Below, piece by piece: positions 1-8,384 of a stretch of DNA of 64,000 nucleotides. How positions within the stretch are numbered: position 1 is the first letter of the stretch; each line of letters begins with the position of its first letter. This DNA comes from Saccharopolyspora indica (GTDB lineage: Bacteria > Actinomycetota > Actinomycetes > Mycobacteriales > Pseudonocardiaceae), in assembly GCF_027853965.1 (NCBI RefSeq), contig NZ_JAQGLB010000006.1, positions 124,001 to 188,000 on the forward strand, read 5' to 3'. Both the position numbers and the translations under genes were made by a program. The notes under the pieces are model-generated. The model made no database searches and was not told where the DNA came from. It saw only the letters and a program-made list of their open reading frames with translations.

Positions 1-175
1 TACGCCGAGGTCCAGACCGCCGCGCGCCACGCGGTGCGCGGCCGCGCACGCAGGATCACCGTTCCGGGGCGGCGGTTTTCACCCGATGCGCGGAATGGAG
101 TGGCACTGATCTCAGATGTCCGGTTCGCCGCATCTGGGCGAGACAGTTCGAAACTGAGTGCGTTAGCTTTTTCGC
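1..175. other. Upstream region of carbonic anhydrase, no confident gene
   Basis: I see no convincing coding sequence here. It could include the first codons of a gene running leftward out of the window, but there is no good ribosome site to support that. An inverted repeat CAGATG / CATCTG (about 114-136) precedes the carbonic anhydrase. Just before that gene, TTAGCTTTTTCGC has no Shine-Dalgarno sequence, while TAGCTT sits about 6 bases from the ATG. That spacing fits a -10 box of a leaderless transcript. This is an inference from spacing only. Confidence 0.3.
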
Positions 176-805
176 ATGTCCAACGCACCGCTCTCCCCCG
201 CGCACGCCTACGAAGAACTGCGGGCGGGCAACCGCAGGTTCGTCGAGAACACTCCTCGGCACCCGAACCAGGACGCCGACCACCGCGCTTCGCTGGCGCC
301 GGGACAGCGCCCCTTCGCCGTGCTGTTCGGCTGCTCCGACTCCCGGCTCGCCGCCGAGATCATCTTCGACCAGGGACTGGGCGACCTGTTCGTGGTGCGC
401 ACCGCCGGTCAGGTCACCGGCCCCGAGGTGCTGGGCAGCATCGAGTACGGCGTCAGCGTGCTGGGCGCACCGCTGGTGATCGTGCTCGGCCACGACTCGT
501 GCGGCGCGGTGACCGCGGCGCGGCAGACCGTCATCGAGGGTTCCGCGCCGCCCGGGTTCCTGCGCGACATCGTCGAGCGGGTGACGCCGAGCGTGCTGTC
601 CGCCCGCGCGGACGGCAAGACCGAGGTCGACGAGATCGTCGACGTGCACGTGCAGCGCACCACCGATCTGCTGCTGGAGCGCTCCACCGTGCTGTCCAAG
701 GAGGTCGAGGCGGGCCGCTGCGCGATCGTCGGCCTGTGCTACCACCTCACCGACGGAACGGTCCGCGAGGTCGGCAGCCGCGGACCGGTTTCGCAGCAGG
801 CCTAG
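176..805 (+). CDS. Beta-class carbonic anhydrase
   Basis: A 209-residue beta-carbonic anhydrase, a zinc enzyme of the cytoplasm that interconverts CO2 and bicarbonate. The diagnostic motifs are present: CSDSR at residues 53-57 (zinc ligand Cys53 and the Asp55-Arg57 dyad) and the HDSCGA motif supplying His106 and Cys109. Length is normal for the short bacterial form and there is no signal peptide. The ATG at 176 is chosen because homology to the family begins immediately; no Shine-Dalgarno is visible, so translation may be leaderless. The following gene starts 86 bases later, so co-transcription is possible but not shown. Confidence 0.92.
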   Translation: MSNAPLSPAHAYEELRAGNRRFVENTPRHPNQDADHRASLAPGQRPFAVLFGCSDSRLAAEIIFDQGLGDLFVVRTAGQVTGPEVLGSIEYGVSVLGAPLVIVLGHDSCGAVTAARQTVIEGSAPPGFLRDIVERVTPSVLSARADGKTEVDEIVDVHVQRTTDLLLERSTVLSKEVEAGRCAIVGLCYHLTDGTVREVGSRGPVSQQA

Positions 806-891
806 CGCGGGCCGGGAGCGCTTCGAGCGGCTGGAACGCGCTGGTCACGTTAGCCTGCGGTGGCACGATCCGGGTGAAGGGATCCAGCCGC

Positions 892-3252
892 GTGACCGTC
901 CAGCCGCGTCGAGTGCTACTGGTCAGCGCGACCATCGGCGAGGGGCACAATGCGACCGGCCGGGCCGTGGCGGAGGCCGTCGGCCGGGTGTGGCCCGGGT
1001 GCGAGGTCGGCTGGCTGGACGCGCTGCGCTCGATGGGCCGCTGGGTGCCCGCCGCGTTCAACTGGATCTACGTCACCAACGTCGAGTCCACGCCGTGGCT
1101 GTACGACTTCTTCTACGCGTCGCTGTGGCGCTACCGCTGGTTCGCCAACGCCTCCCGCCGCTTCGTCGGGGCGTGGAGCGGACGGCGGCTGCGCCGCGCG
1201 ATCGCCGAAGCCGGGCCGGACCTGATCGTCTCGACCTACCCGCTGGGCACCGCCGGGCTGGACTGGCTGCGGCGCCGGGGCGAGCTGGGCGTCCCGGTGG
1301 CGGCGGTGGTCTCGGACTTCTCCCCGCACCCGTTCTGGGTCTACCCCGAGGCCGACCTGCACTACGTGATGAGCGAGGCGAGCCTGCGGGAGATGCGGCG
1401 GGCCGAGCCGGACGCGGTCGGCGCGGTGTGCGTTCCTCCGGTGGTCTCGGCCTTCCGGCCTCGTGACCGGCGTGCGGCCCGGCGCGGGTTCGGCCTGCCG
1501 GATTCGGGGTTCGCGGTGCTGATCTCGTGCGGCTCGCTCGGGTTCGGCTCGGTGGAGCGCGCGGTGGACGCCGCGCTGCGCGCCGAGGGGGTGGCGCGGG
1601 TCGTGGTCGTCTGCGGCCGCAACGACGCGTTGCGGAAGCGGTTGGACGCTCGCGCCGAGGACCGGCTGGTCGCCTTGGGCTGGGTGGAGGACATGCCGGG
1701 GCTGGTGGCGTGCGCGGACGTCGTGGTGACCAACGCCGGTGGGGCCACTGCGCTGGAAGCGCTCGCCTGCGGGCGGGCGGTGGTCATGTTCGAGCCGATC
1801 GCCGGGCACGGGCGGGCCAACGCCGAGCTGATGGCCGAAGCCGGGCTGGCCGAGCTGTGCCCGGGCGCCGCCGAGCTGACCGCGACGCTGCGCCGCTGGA
1901 TCGCGGAACCGGACGAGCTCGCCCAGCGGGAGCAGCGGGCGCTCGAGCACAGCTCGGCCGGGGACTTCACCGATCAGGTCGCCGCGCTGGCGCAGCTCCC
2001 CCGGCACTTCGGGCGCCGTCCGCTGCGGCCGCAGGACGCCTTCTTCGTCCACGCCACCACTCGGGTGGTCGCGCAGCAGACCGGCGCGGTTCTGCGGCTC
2101 GACGGGCCGCCTCGGAGCACCGCCGAATGGCACGAGGAGGTCAGCGGGCGGATCGAGCGCCGCGCCGGCCGGTTGCCGATGCTCACGCGGCGCCTGGTGC
2201 TGCGGCGGGCCAGGCGACCGCAGTGGATCCACGACGCAGCCATCGATCCCGGTGCTCACCTGCACTGCCGGGAGGTCCGCGGTGCGCAGGCCGCGGAGCG
2301 GGCGCGCGAGGAGTTCTTCGGCTCCGCCGTGGCCACCGACCGGCCGCCGTGGGAGCTCATGCTGCTGCACGAGACCGGTTCCGGTGAGGTGTCGTTGCTG
2401 GCGAAGCTGCACCACGCTCTCGGTGATGGTGTGGCGGTGACCGGCACGCTGCTCCGGTTGCTGACCGACGGCCCGCACCCCACCTCCGCCCCCGGCTCGG
2501 GGCCGAGGTGGCATCCGGTGGAAATCGCGCGCGGGCTGCGGAGCCTGGCGGGCGCGGGCCTGGCACCGGGCAACGCCTGGGCGGGGCGCAGCACGGCGAA
2601 CCGGTCGTTCGGCGGACTCGAACTCCCGGCCGCCGAGGTGCGCGGCTGCGCGCGGGAGCTGGGTGTGAGCAGCACGGCGCTGCTGCTCGGCATGGTCGCC
2701 GAAGCGCTGCACCGGGCGTTGCCCGCTCCCGCAGCTGGTCAGCGTTTCCGGGTGATGGTGCCGCGCACCGCGCGAAGTGGTGCGGGCGCCGAAACGCCCG
2801 GCAACCACACGGCGTCGGTGTCGCTGGACCTGCCCGTCGGCCCGATGCCCGTCGCGCGGCGGCTCAGCGCGGTGTCCGCTGAGCTGGGCGAACCGGACAG
2901 GGCCGGGCAGGCCGCTGCGTCGAGTGCCGTGCTGGCCGCGCTCGGGGCGCTGCCCGCGCCGCTGCACGCGTGGGTCGTGCGGCGGATCTACCAGCGCCGA
3001 TTCTTCGGCGCGGTGGTGTCGGTGCTGCCCGGGCGACGTCGTCCCGCGCGGATCGGGCAGGCGCGGATCTCCGGAGTGCTGCCGGTGCTGTCGCTGGCCG
3101 ACGGGGTGGGCATCGCCGTGGGGGCGATCAGCTGGGGCGACCACGTCGGGTTCGGCGTCACCACCGACACCGGGCTCGCCCCGGACGCCGCAGTGCTGAC
3201 CGGGCACCTGCGCGACGCGTTCGCCGACCTGCGGGGAGGTGACCGGCGGTGA
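892..3252 (+). CDS. Fusion protein: MGDG/MurG-type glycosyltransferase plus WS/DGAT-type acyltransferase
   Basis: A 786-residue two-domain protein. Residues 1-370 resemble monogalactosyldiacylglycerol-synthase/MurG-like GT-B enzymes: GEGH at 16-19, the nucleotide-sugar loop NAGGATALEALACG, and a GHGRANAEL segment. Residues from about 370 to the end resemble wax ester synthase/diacylglycerol acyltransferase, with the catalytic HHxxxDG motif (HHALGDG, about residues 507-513). The usual SNVPGP-like motif is altered to SVLPGR. GTG at 892 is chosen because GAAGGGA lies 9 bases upstream and homology starts at once. It probably glycosylates and acylates a lipid acceptor; substrates are unknown. The stop overlaps the next start (GTGA). 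Both halves are complete in one continuous reading frame. Confidence 0.82.
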   Translation: MTVQPRRVLLVSATIGEGHNATGRAVAEAVGRVWPGCEVGWLDALRSMGRWVPAAFNWIYVTNVESTPWLYDFFYASLWRYRWFANASRRFVGAWSGRRLRRAIAEAGPDLIVSTYPLGTAGLDWLRRRGELGVPVAAVVSDFSPHPFWVYPEADLHYVMSEASLREMRRAEPDAVGAVCVPPVVSAFRPRDRRAARRGFGLPDSGFAVLISCGSLGFGSVERAVDAALRAEGVARVVVVCGRNDALRKRLDARAEDRLVALGWVEDMPGLVACADVVVTNAGGATALEALACGRAVVMFEPIAGHGRANAELMAEAGLAELCPGAAELTATLRRWIAEPDELAQREQRALEHSSAGDFTDQVAALAQLPRHFGRRPLRPQDAFFVHATTRVVAQQTGAVLRLDGPPRSTAEWHEEVSGRIERRAGRLPMLTRRLVLRRARRPQWIHDAAIDPGAHLHCREVRGAQAAERAREEFFGSAVATDRPPWELMLLHETGSGEVSLLAKLHHALGDGVAVTGTLLRLLTDGPHPTSAPGSGPRWHPVEIARGLRSLAGAGLAPGNAWAGRSTANRSFGGLELPAAEVRGCARELGVSSTALLLGMVAEALHRALPAPAAGQRFRVMVPRTARSGAGAETPGNHTASVSLDLPVGPMPVARRLSAVSAELGEPDRAGQAAASSAVLAALGALPAPLHAWVVRRIYQRRFFGAVVSVLPGRRRPARIGQARISGVLPVLSLADGVGIAVGAISWGDHVGFGVTTDTGLAPDAAVLTGHLRDAFADLRGGDRR

Positions 3253-4166
3253 GCTCCAACGGCACGGTGCTGGTGATCGCCGTTCCCGCCGCGGTCGTCG
3301 GCGCGGCCAGCTTCGGCTTGGCCAGCGCCATCCAGCACCGCGTCACCAAGCAGGTGCCGAAGGTGCGCACCTTCAGCCCTCGCATGCTGTTCGACCTGGT
3401 GCGCAAACCCGTCTGGGTGCTGAGCATCCTCACCGTGATCGTCGGGCTGTCGCTGCAGGTGGTGGCGCTGGCCTTCGGGCCGCTGGTGCTGGTGCAACCG
3501 CTGCTGGTGACCTCGGTGCTGTTCGGTGCCGCCTTCGCCGCGTGGATGGCGCACCGCAAGATGGACCTGGTGCTGGCGCTGGGCGGGCTGGCCTGCGTCG
3601 GCGGGCTCTCGGCGTTCCTGGTGCTGGCGCGGCCTTCCGGGCAGGGCAGCGAGTTCACCGGTGCTTCGGTCCTGCCGCTGGCGCTGGGGCTCGGGCTGCT
3701 GGTGCTGGTGTCGCTGGCAGCGGCGCGGCTGGTGCCCGGCGAGGCCGGGGTGCTCGGCATGGCGGTGGCCACCGGTGTGCTCTACGGGGTGACCGCGGGG
3801 CTGATCAAGGTGGTGGCCGGGCAGTTCCGCGCCGGTGGCCCGGCCGAGCCGTTCCAGCACTGGACGCTCTACGCGGTGTGCGTGATCGGACCGATGGGTT
3901 TCCTGCTCAGCCAGCAGACCTTCCAGCGCGGCCGGTTGATGTCGCCGGCGCTGGCGGTGATCACCACGGTGGACCCGCTGGTGGCGGCGGCGATCGGGGT
4001 GAGCTGGCTGGGTGAGCGCATCGAGTCCTCCCCCGCCATCCTCGCCGGCGAGATGATCGCGGTGGTGGTCATCATCATCGGCATCGTGATCCTGACCCGC
4101 CGCGGTGAGCAGCTGCGCCGAGCGCTCGAGAGCGCCGACAGCGGTTCGGAGTCGACGTGGGGCTGA
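3249..4166 (+). CDS. DMT-type (EamA-like) integral membrane transporter
   Basis: A 305-residue protein with about nine hydrophobic segments spread over its whole length, typical of the drug/metabolite transporter superfamily. Short loops and Gly/Pro-rich helices (for example the TTVDPLVAAAIGVSWLGE segment near the C-terminal repeat) fit the EamA fold. Start GTG 3249 overlaps the stop of the glycosyltransferase-acyltransferase gene by four bases, implying translational coupling. The substrate is not identifiable; the context suggests a lipid-related metabolite, but that is a guess. The 3' end overlaps the next gene by ten bases. Confidence 0.75.
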   Translation: MSSNGTVLVIAVPAAVVGAASFGLASAIQHRVTKQVPKVRTFSPRMLFDLVRKPVWVLSILTVIVGLSLQVVALAFGPLVLVQPLLVTSVLFGAAFAAWMAHRKMDLVLALGGLACVGGLSAFLVLARPSGQGSEFTGASVLPLALGLGLLVLVSLAAARLVPGEAGVLGMAVATGVLYGVTAGLIKVVAGQFRAGGPAEPFQHWTLYAVCVIGPMGFLLSQQTFQRGRLMSPALAVITTVDPLVAAAIGVSWLGERIESSPAILAGEMIAVVVIIIGIVILTRRGEQLRRALESADSGSESTWG

Positions 4167-4879
4167 CGTTGCGCGGGCGGACCGCGCTGGTCACGGGTGC
4201 TTCCTCCGGCATCGGAGCGGCCACCGCGGCCGAGCTCGCGGCCGCCGGGTGCGAGCTGGTGCTCGTCGGCCGCGACGGGCCGCGGCTCGCCGAGGTGGCC
4301 GAGGAGGTCGGTGGTCGAGCGCTGGCCGCCGAGCTGACCGACCCGGCCGGGCTCGACGCCGTGGTCGCCGCGGCTCGGCAGGTGGACCTGCTGGTGCACT
4401 GCGCCGGGGTCGGCTGGGCCGGAGAGCTGGCGTCGATGCCCGCCGAGCGGGTGGCGGAGCTGACGGCGGTGAACCTGACCGCGCCGATGCTGATGACCAG
4501 CGCGGTGCTGCCGGAGCTGCGGCGCAGGCGCGGTCACGTCGTCTTCGTCTCCTCCATCGCGGTCGTCGGGGTGCGCGGCGAGGAGGTCTACGCGGCGACG
4601 AAGGCCGGTGTGCGGGCGTTCGCGGAGAGCCTCCGCCGCGACGGCATCGGCGTGACCACGGTGTTGCCCGGTGCCGTGCGCACGCCGTTCTTCGCGGGCC
4701 GCCGCTACGAGCGGCGCTTCCCGCGGATGCTGACCGCGCAGGAGGTCGCTGCGGCGCTGGTCAGAGGCGTCCAGCGCGGCCGAGCCGAGGTGTTCGTGCC
4801 CGCCTGGCTCGCGGTGCCGGCCCGGTTGCAGGGCGCGGCCCCCGGTGTGTTCCGCCGCCTGGCCCGCCGGTTCGGCTAA
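4157..4879 (+). CDS. Short-chain dehydrogenase/reductase
   Basis: A 240-residue classical SDR oxidoreductase. The NAD(P)-binding motif TGASSGIG lies at residues 13-20, the NAG-type motif reads CAG at 82-84, and the catalytic residues are Ser132/133, Tyr145 and Lys149 (YAATK). Substrate is unknown. It overlaps the preceding transporter gene by ten bases and is the last gene of this small rightward operon. Its TAA stop interlocks with the TAG stop of the convergent hpnH gene (bases 4876-4879). Confidence 0.85.
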   Translation: MGLTLRGRTALVTGASSGIGAATAAELAAAGCELVLVGRDGPRLAEVAEEVGGRALAAELTDPAGLDAVVAAARQVDLLVHCAGVGWAGELASMPAERVAELTAVNLTAPMLMTSAVLPELRRRRGHVVFVSSIAVVGVRGEEVYAATKAGVRAFAESLRRDGIGVTTVLPGAVRTPFFAGRRYERRFPRMLTAQEVAAALVRGVQRGRAEVFVPAWLAVPARLQGAAPGVFRRLARRFG

Positions 4880-5877
4880 CCGCGCAGCGCCCGGATCGAT
4901 TCGCGGAGCGAGCCCATGGTGGCCAGCACCGCCGTCGGCTCGTAGCCGCAGTGCGCCATGCAGTTGGCGCAGCGCGGGTCGTTGCCCCGCCCGTAGCGCG
5001 ACCAGTCGGTGTCCTCCAGCAGTTCGCGGTAGGTCGCCGCGTAGCCGTCGTTCATCAGGTAGCACGGCCGCTGCCAGCCGTAGAGCGAGTAGGACGGGAT
5101 GGCCCACGCCGTGCAGCGGAAGTCGACCTCGCCGGCCAGGAAGTCCAGGAACAGCGGCGAGTGGTTGAACCGCCACCGGCTGCGCCTGCCGTCGGCGAAG
5201 ACCTTGCCGAACAGCTCGCGCGTCTCGGCCACGCCCAGGAAGTGCTCCTGGTCGGGCGCCTTGTCGTAGGCGTAGGCCGGCGAGAGCATCATCTGGTCGA
5301 CCTTCAGGTCGTCGTTGAGGTAGTCGAGCACCTCGATCACCGACTGCGGCGTGTCGGAGGTGAAGAAGGTGGAGTTCGTGGTCACCCGGAATCCGCGCGC
5401 CTGGACGTCCTTGACGTTGTCCACCGCCTGCGCGAACACGCCCTGCTTGCACACCGAGGCGTCGTGCCGCTCCTCCAGGCCGTCGATGTGCACGGCCCAC
5501 GCGAAGTACGGCGACGGGCGGAACCGGTCGATCTTGCGGGGCAGCAGCAGCGCGTTGGTGCACAGGTAGACGAACTTCTTGCGCTTGAGCAGCTCCTCGA
5601 CGATGACCTCGATCTCCGGGTGCATCAGCGGTTCACCACCGGCGATCGAGACCACCGGCGCCCCGCACTCCTCCACCGCGGCGATGGCCTGCTCCACCGG
5701 CATCCGCTGCTTGAGCACGTTCGCCGGGTGCTGGATCTTGCCGCAGCCCGCGCACTTGAGGTTGCAGGCGAACAGCGGTTCCAGCTCCAGCGTCAGGGCG
5801 AACTTGGTGCGGCGGGCCAGCTTCTGCTTGACCAGGTAGGCGCCGACGCGGACGGCCTGGCGCACCGGTATACCCAT
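4876..5877 (-). CDS. hpnH: Adenosyl-hopene transferase, radical SAM enzyme HpnH
   Basis: A 333-residue radical SAM protein of the HpnH family, which joins the adenosyl group of SAM to diploptene/hopene to make adenosylhopane, the first side-chain step of bacteriohopanepolyol synthesis. The 4Fe-4S motif CNLKCAGC gives Cys38, Cys42 and Cys45. GGEP follows, and a C-terminal CANCMAHCG cluster is typical of the family. ATG 5877 has an excellent AGGAGGTG site upstream and lies one base after the hpnG stop. It is the last gene of the hopanoid operon. Confidence 0.93.
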   Translation of the reverse strand: MGIPVRQAVRVGAYLVKQKLARRTKFALTLELEPLFACNLKCAGCGKIQHPANVLKQRMPVEQAIAAVEECGAPVVSIAGGEPLMHPEIEVIVEELLKRKKFVYLCTNALLLPRKIDRFRPSPYFAWAVHIDGLEERHDASVCKQGVFAQAVDNVKDVQARGFRVTTNSTFFTSDTPQSVIEVLDYLNDDLKVDQMMLSPAYAYDKAPDQEHFLGVAETRELFGKVFADGRRSRWRFNHSPLFLDFLAGEVDFRCTAWAIPSYSLYGWQRPCYLMNDGYAATYRELLEDTDWSRYGRGNDPRCANCMAHCGYEPTAVLATMGSLRESIRALRG

Positions 5878-5878
5878 T

Positions 5879-6472
5879 TCAGAACACCTCCTCAGGTGCG
5901 TGCGGTACCGCGGTGGGGCTCCACCGCGACAGGCTGGAACCGACGGCGTGCAGCCGGGCGAGCGCGGCCAGCGCCCGGCGCGGTGTCCCCCACCGCAGCA
6001 GCGGTTCCGCCGCGGTGTCGAGCACGACCCGCACCACCGCGATCTCCCGGGCGGCTCGCGCGAGCACTGCGGACTCCATGTCGACCGCGAGCGCCCCGGT
6101 GCGGGCCAGCTCGGCCCGCTGCGCGCCGCGCACGAGGTGCCGGGTGGTGCGGATCGGCCCGCAGTGCACGGGGAATCCCGCGCGGCGCAGTTCCGCGGCC
6201 AACTCAGGCGCGGCGCGGCAGCGCACCGAGCAATCCGGCCCGCGGACTTCATCGGCCACGACCACATCGCCGCTGCGGACGCCCTCGCCGATGCCGCCGC
6301 CGAGACCGGCGACGACGAGCAGGTCGAAGTCCGCGCCGTTGAGCGCGGTCGCGCTGCGGGCGCTGCGCCGCGGACCGAATCCCGTGCGGCGAACGGAGTT
6401 GCGGCCGAGCGCCGCTCGCAGCGCCTGGGCTTCCAGGCCCAGGGGTGCGCAGATCAGCAGCCGTGCGGGCAT
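5879..6472 (-). CDS. hpnG: Adenosylhopane nucleosidase/phosphorylase HpnG
   Basis: A 197-residue protein of the nucleoside phosphorylase (MTA/SAH nucleosidase-like) fold. In hopanoid clusters this gene, HpnG, removes adenine from adenosylhopane to give the ribosyl/phosphoribosyl hopane. The glycine-rich GLGGGIGEGV segment and the family motif VDMESAVLA are visible. It lies one base behind the shc stop and one base ahead of hpnH, which supports the assignment. It is short compared with canonical phosphorylases, as expected for HpnG. Confidence 0.85.
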   Translation of the reverse strand: MPARLLICAPLGLEAQALRAALGRNSVRRTGFGPRRSARSATALNGADFDLLVVAGLGGGIGEGVRSGDVVVADEVRGPDCSVRCRAAPELAAELRRAGFPVHCGPIRTTRHLVRGAQRAELARTGALAVDMESAVLARAAREIAVVRVVLDTAAEPLLRWGTPRRALAALARLHAVGSSLSRWSPTAVPHAPEEVF

Positions 6473-6473
6473 C

Positions 6474-8384
6474 TCACTGCCCGGCCCGGTGGTACCTGCC
6501 GAGGGCGGTCAGCGGGAAGATCACCCGGTACAGGTGGTAGTTGATGTAGAAGTCGCCGGGGAAGCCGGTACCGGTGAACTGCGGCTCGTCCCAACCGCCG
6601 TCCGCGCGCTGAGTGCGGGCCAGGTACTGCACGCCGCGCTGGACCGCGTCGGTCTCGTGCCGTCCCAGGGCCAGCAGCGCGATCAGCGCCCACCCGGTCT
6701 GCGAAGCGGTGGAGTCACCGCGGCCGATCCACTCCGGGTCGACGTAGGAGCGCATGTCCTCGCCCCAGCCGCCGTCGGCGTTCTGGTGCTCCTCCAGCCA
6801 CTTCGCCGCGCGCCGCAGGACCCGGTGCTCGGGTTTGAACCCGGCGCGCACCAGCGCCGGGACCGCCGCGCCGGTGCCGTAGACGTGGTTGGCGCCCCAG
6901 CGGCCGAACCAGGAACCGTCCTTCTCCTGGTTGCGCAGCAGCCACTTCACGCCGCGCCGGACGACCTCGTCGTCGTGCCCCAGCGCCGCCAGCGCCTCCA
7001 CCACGTGCGCCGTGACGTCGGCCGACGGCGGGTCGATCACCTCGCCGAAGTCGCAGAACGGCAGCTTGCGGACCAGCTGCCGGGTGTTGTCGGCGTCGAA
7101 GGCGCCCCACCCGCCGTCGGCCGACTGCATGCCGCGCAGCCAGCGCGCGCCGCGCTCGATCGCGCCCCGCACCGCGACCTGGTCCGGGTGATCCATGCGG
7201 TCGAGGGCCAGCAGCACCTCGGCGGTGTCGTCGATGTCCGGGTAGCCGTCGTTGTCGAACTCGAACGCCCAGCCACCGCCCGCGGGCAGGTCCGGGCGGC
7301 GGACCGACCAGTCGCCCTTGACGCGGATCTCCTCCGCCAGCAGGTAGTCGGTCGCCCGGCGCAGCGCCGGGTGCGCGCTGGGCACACCGGCGTCGTGCAG
7401 CGCCTGCACGCCGAGCACCGTGTCCCACACCGGGGACTGGCAGGCCTCCAGCCGCCGCACCACGCCGTCGGAGGTCTGCTCCCGGATCAGGAACCGCTCC
7501 AGCCCGGCCAGGCCCTGCCGCAGCACCGGGTGGTCCATCGGATAGCCGAGCAGGTGCAGCGCCAGCAGCGAGTACACCCACGGCGGCTGGATACCGCCCC
7601 AGGACCCGTCGGCCTCCTGGCGCGCCACGATCCACTCCGCGGCGCGGTGCATCGCGTGCTTGCGCAACGTCCGCAGCGGGCGCTTCTGGTACCGGTGCAG
7701 GACCCGGTCCAGCAGGTGGAACCCGTAGCTCCAGGACCACTCGGCGCGAGCGGGCTCGGGGCGGCGGCCGGTGCGCAGCTCCCGGACGGTGATGCCCAGC
7801 TCCCGCCTCGGGCGCAGCGTGCACACCACGGTCAGCGGCACCACGGTCTGGCGGGCCCAGCACGCCCAGTCCGCCACGTTCAGCGGGAACCAGCTGGGCA
7901 GCAGCACGACCTCGGGCGGCATCGCGGGCAGCTCGTCCCAGGACCACTCGCCGAACAGCGCCAGCCAGATCCGGGTGAACACCCGGGTGGCTTCCAGCCC
8001 GCCCTGCGCCAGGATCCAGTCGCGCGCGGCCCTCATGTGCTCGGCGTCGACGTCGTCGCCGGCCAGCTTGAGCGCGGTGTAGGCCTCCGCGGTGGTGGAC
8101 AGGTCGCCCGGCCCGCCGTGGAAGTTGGCCCAGGTGCCGTCGGAGCGCTGCTGGGAGCGGATCCAGCGGGCCGCCTGCTCGGTCTCCACCGCGGTGCGGA
8201 TGCCGAGGAACTGCCGCAGCAGCAGGTCCTCGACGTCCATGGTCACGTTGGTCTCCAGCTCGCCCTTCCACCAGCCGTCCGGGTGCTGCCGGGACAGCAG
8301 GTGGTCGCGGGCGGCGACCAGCGCGGTCCGCGGGTCGGGGATCACCAGCGCGCGGGTGGCCTGCTTCTGCAGCTGATCGGTCAA
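6474..8384 (-). CDS. shc: Squalene-hopene cyclase
   Basis: A 636-residue class II triterpene cyclase (HpnF) that converts squalene to hopene/hopanol at the membrane. The protonating DxDD motif appears as DIDDTA near residue 380, and many QW-type repeats (such as the QSADGGWGAFD and QRADGGWDEPQ segments) fill the sequence. Length is normal. The start is a TTG at 8384, overlapping the TGA of the prenyl synthase (TTGA) with GGAGGA a few bases upstream; no in-frame ATG fits better. It sits in the order expected for actinobacterial hopanoid operons. Confidence 0.95.
   Translation of the reverse strand: MTDQLQKQATRALVIPDPRTALVAARDHLLSRQHPDGWWKGELETNVTMDVEDLLLRQFLGIRTAVETEQAARWIRSQQRSDGTWANFHGGPGDLSTTAEAYTALKLAGDDVDAEHMRAARDWILAQGGLEATRVFTRIWLALFGEWSWDELPAMPPEVVLLPSWFPLNVADWACWARQTVVPLTVVCTLRPRRELGITVRELRTGRRPEPARAEWSWSYGFHLLDRVLHRYQKRPLRTLRKHAMHRAAEWIVARQEADGSWGGIQPPWVYSLLALHLLGYPMDHPVLRQGLAGLERFLIREQTSDGVVRRLEACQSPVWDTVLGVQALHDAGVPSAHPALRRATDYLLAEEIRVKGDWSVRRPDLPAGGGWAFEFDNDGYPDIDDTAEVLLALDRMDHPDQVAVRGAIERGARWLRGMQSADGGWGAFDADNTRQLVRKLPFCDFGEVIDPPSADVTAHVVEALAALGHDDEVVRRGVKWLLRNQEKDGSWFGRWGANHVYGTGAAVPALVRAGFKPEHRVLRRAAKWLEEHQNADGGWGEDMRSYVDPEWIGRGDSTASQTGWALIALLALGRHETDAVQRGVQYLARTQRADGGWDEPQFTGTGFPGDFYINYHLYRVIFPLTALGRYHRAGQ

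Noticed and set aside
34-891. Open frame continuing upstream of the glycosyltransferase-acyltransferase start
   Set aside because: It overlaps the well-supported carbonic anhydrase in another frame and encodes Arg-rich sequence without family resemblance; GTG 892 has its own ribosome site.
916-3207. Very long open frame on the minus strand opposite the fusion gene
   Set aside because: Its product is Arg/His/Pro/Gly-rich low-complexity sequence, the usual shadow of GC-rich codon bias, with no domain.
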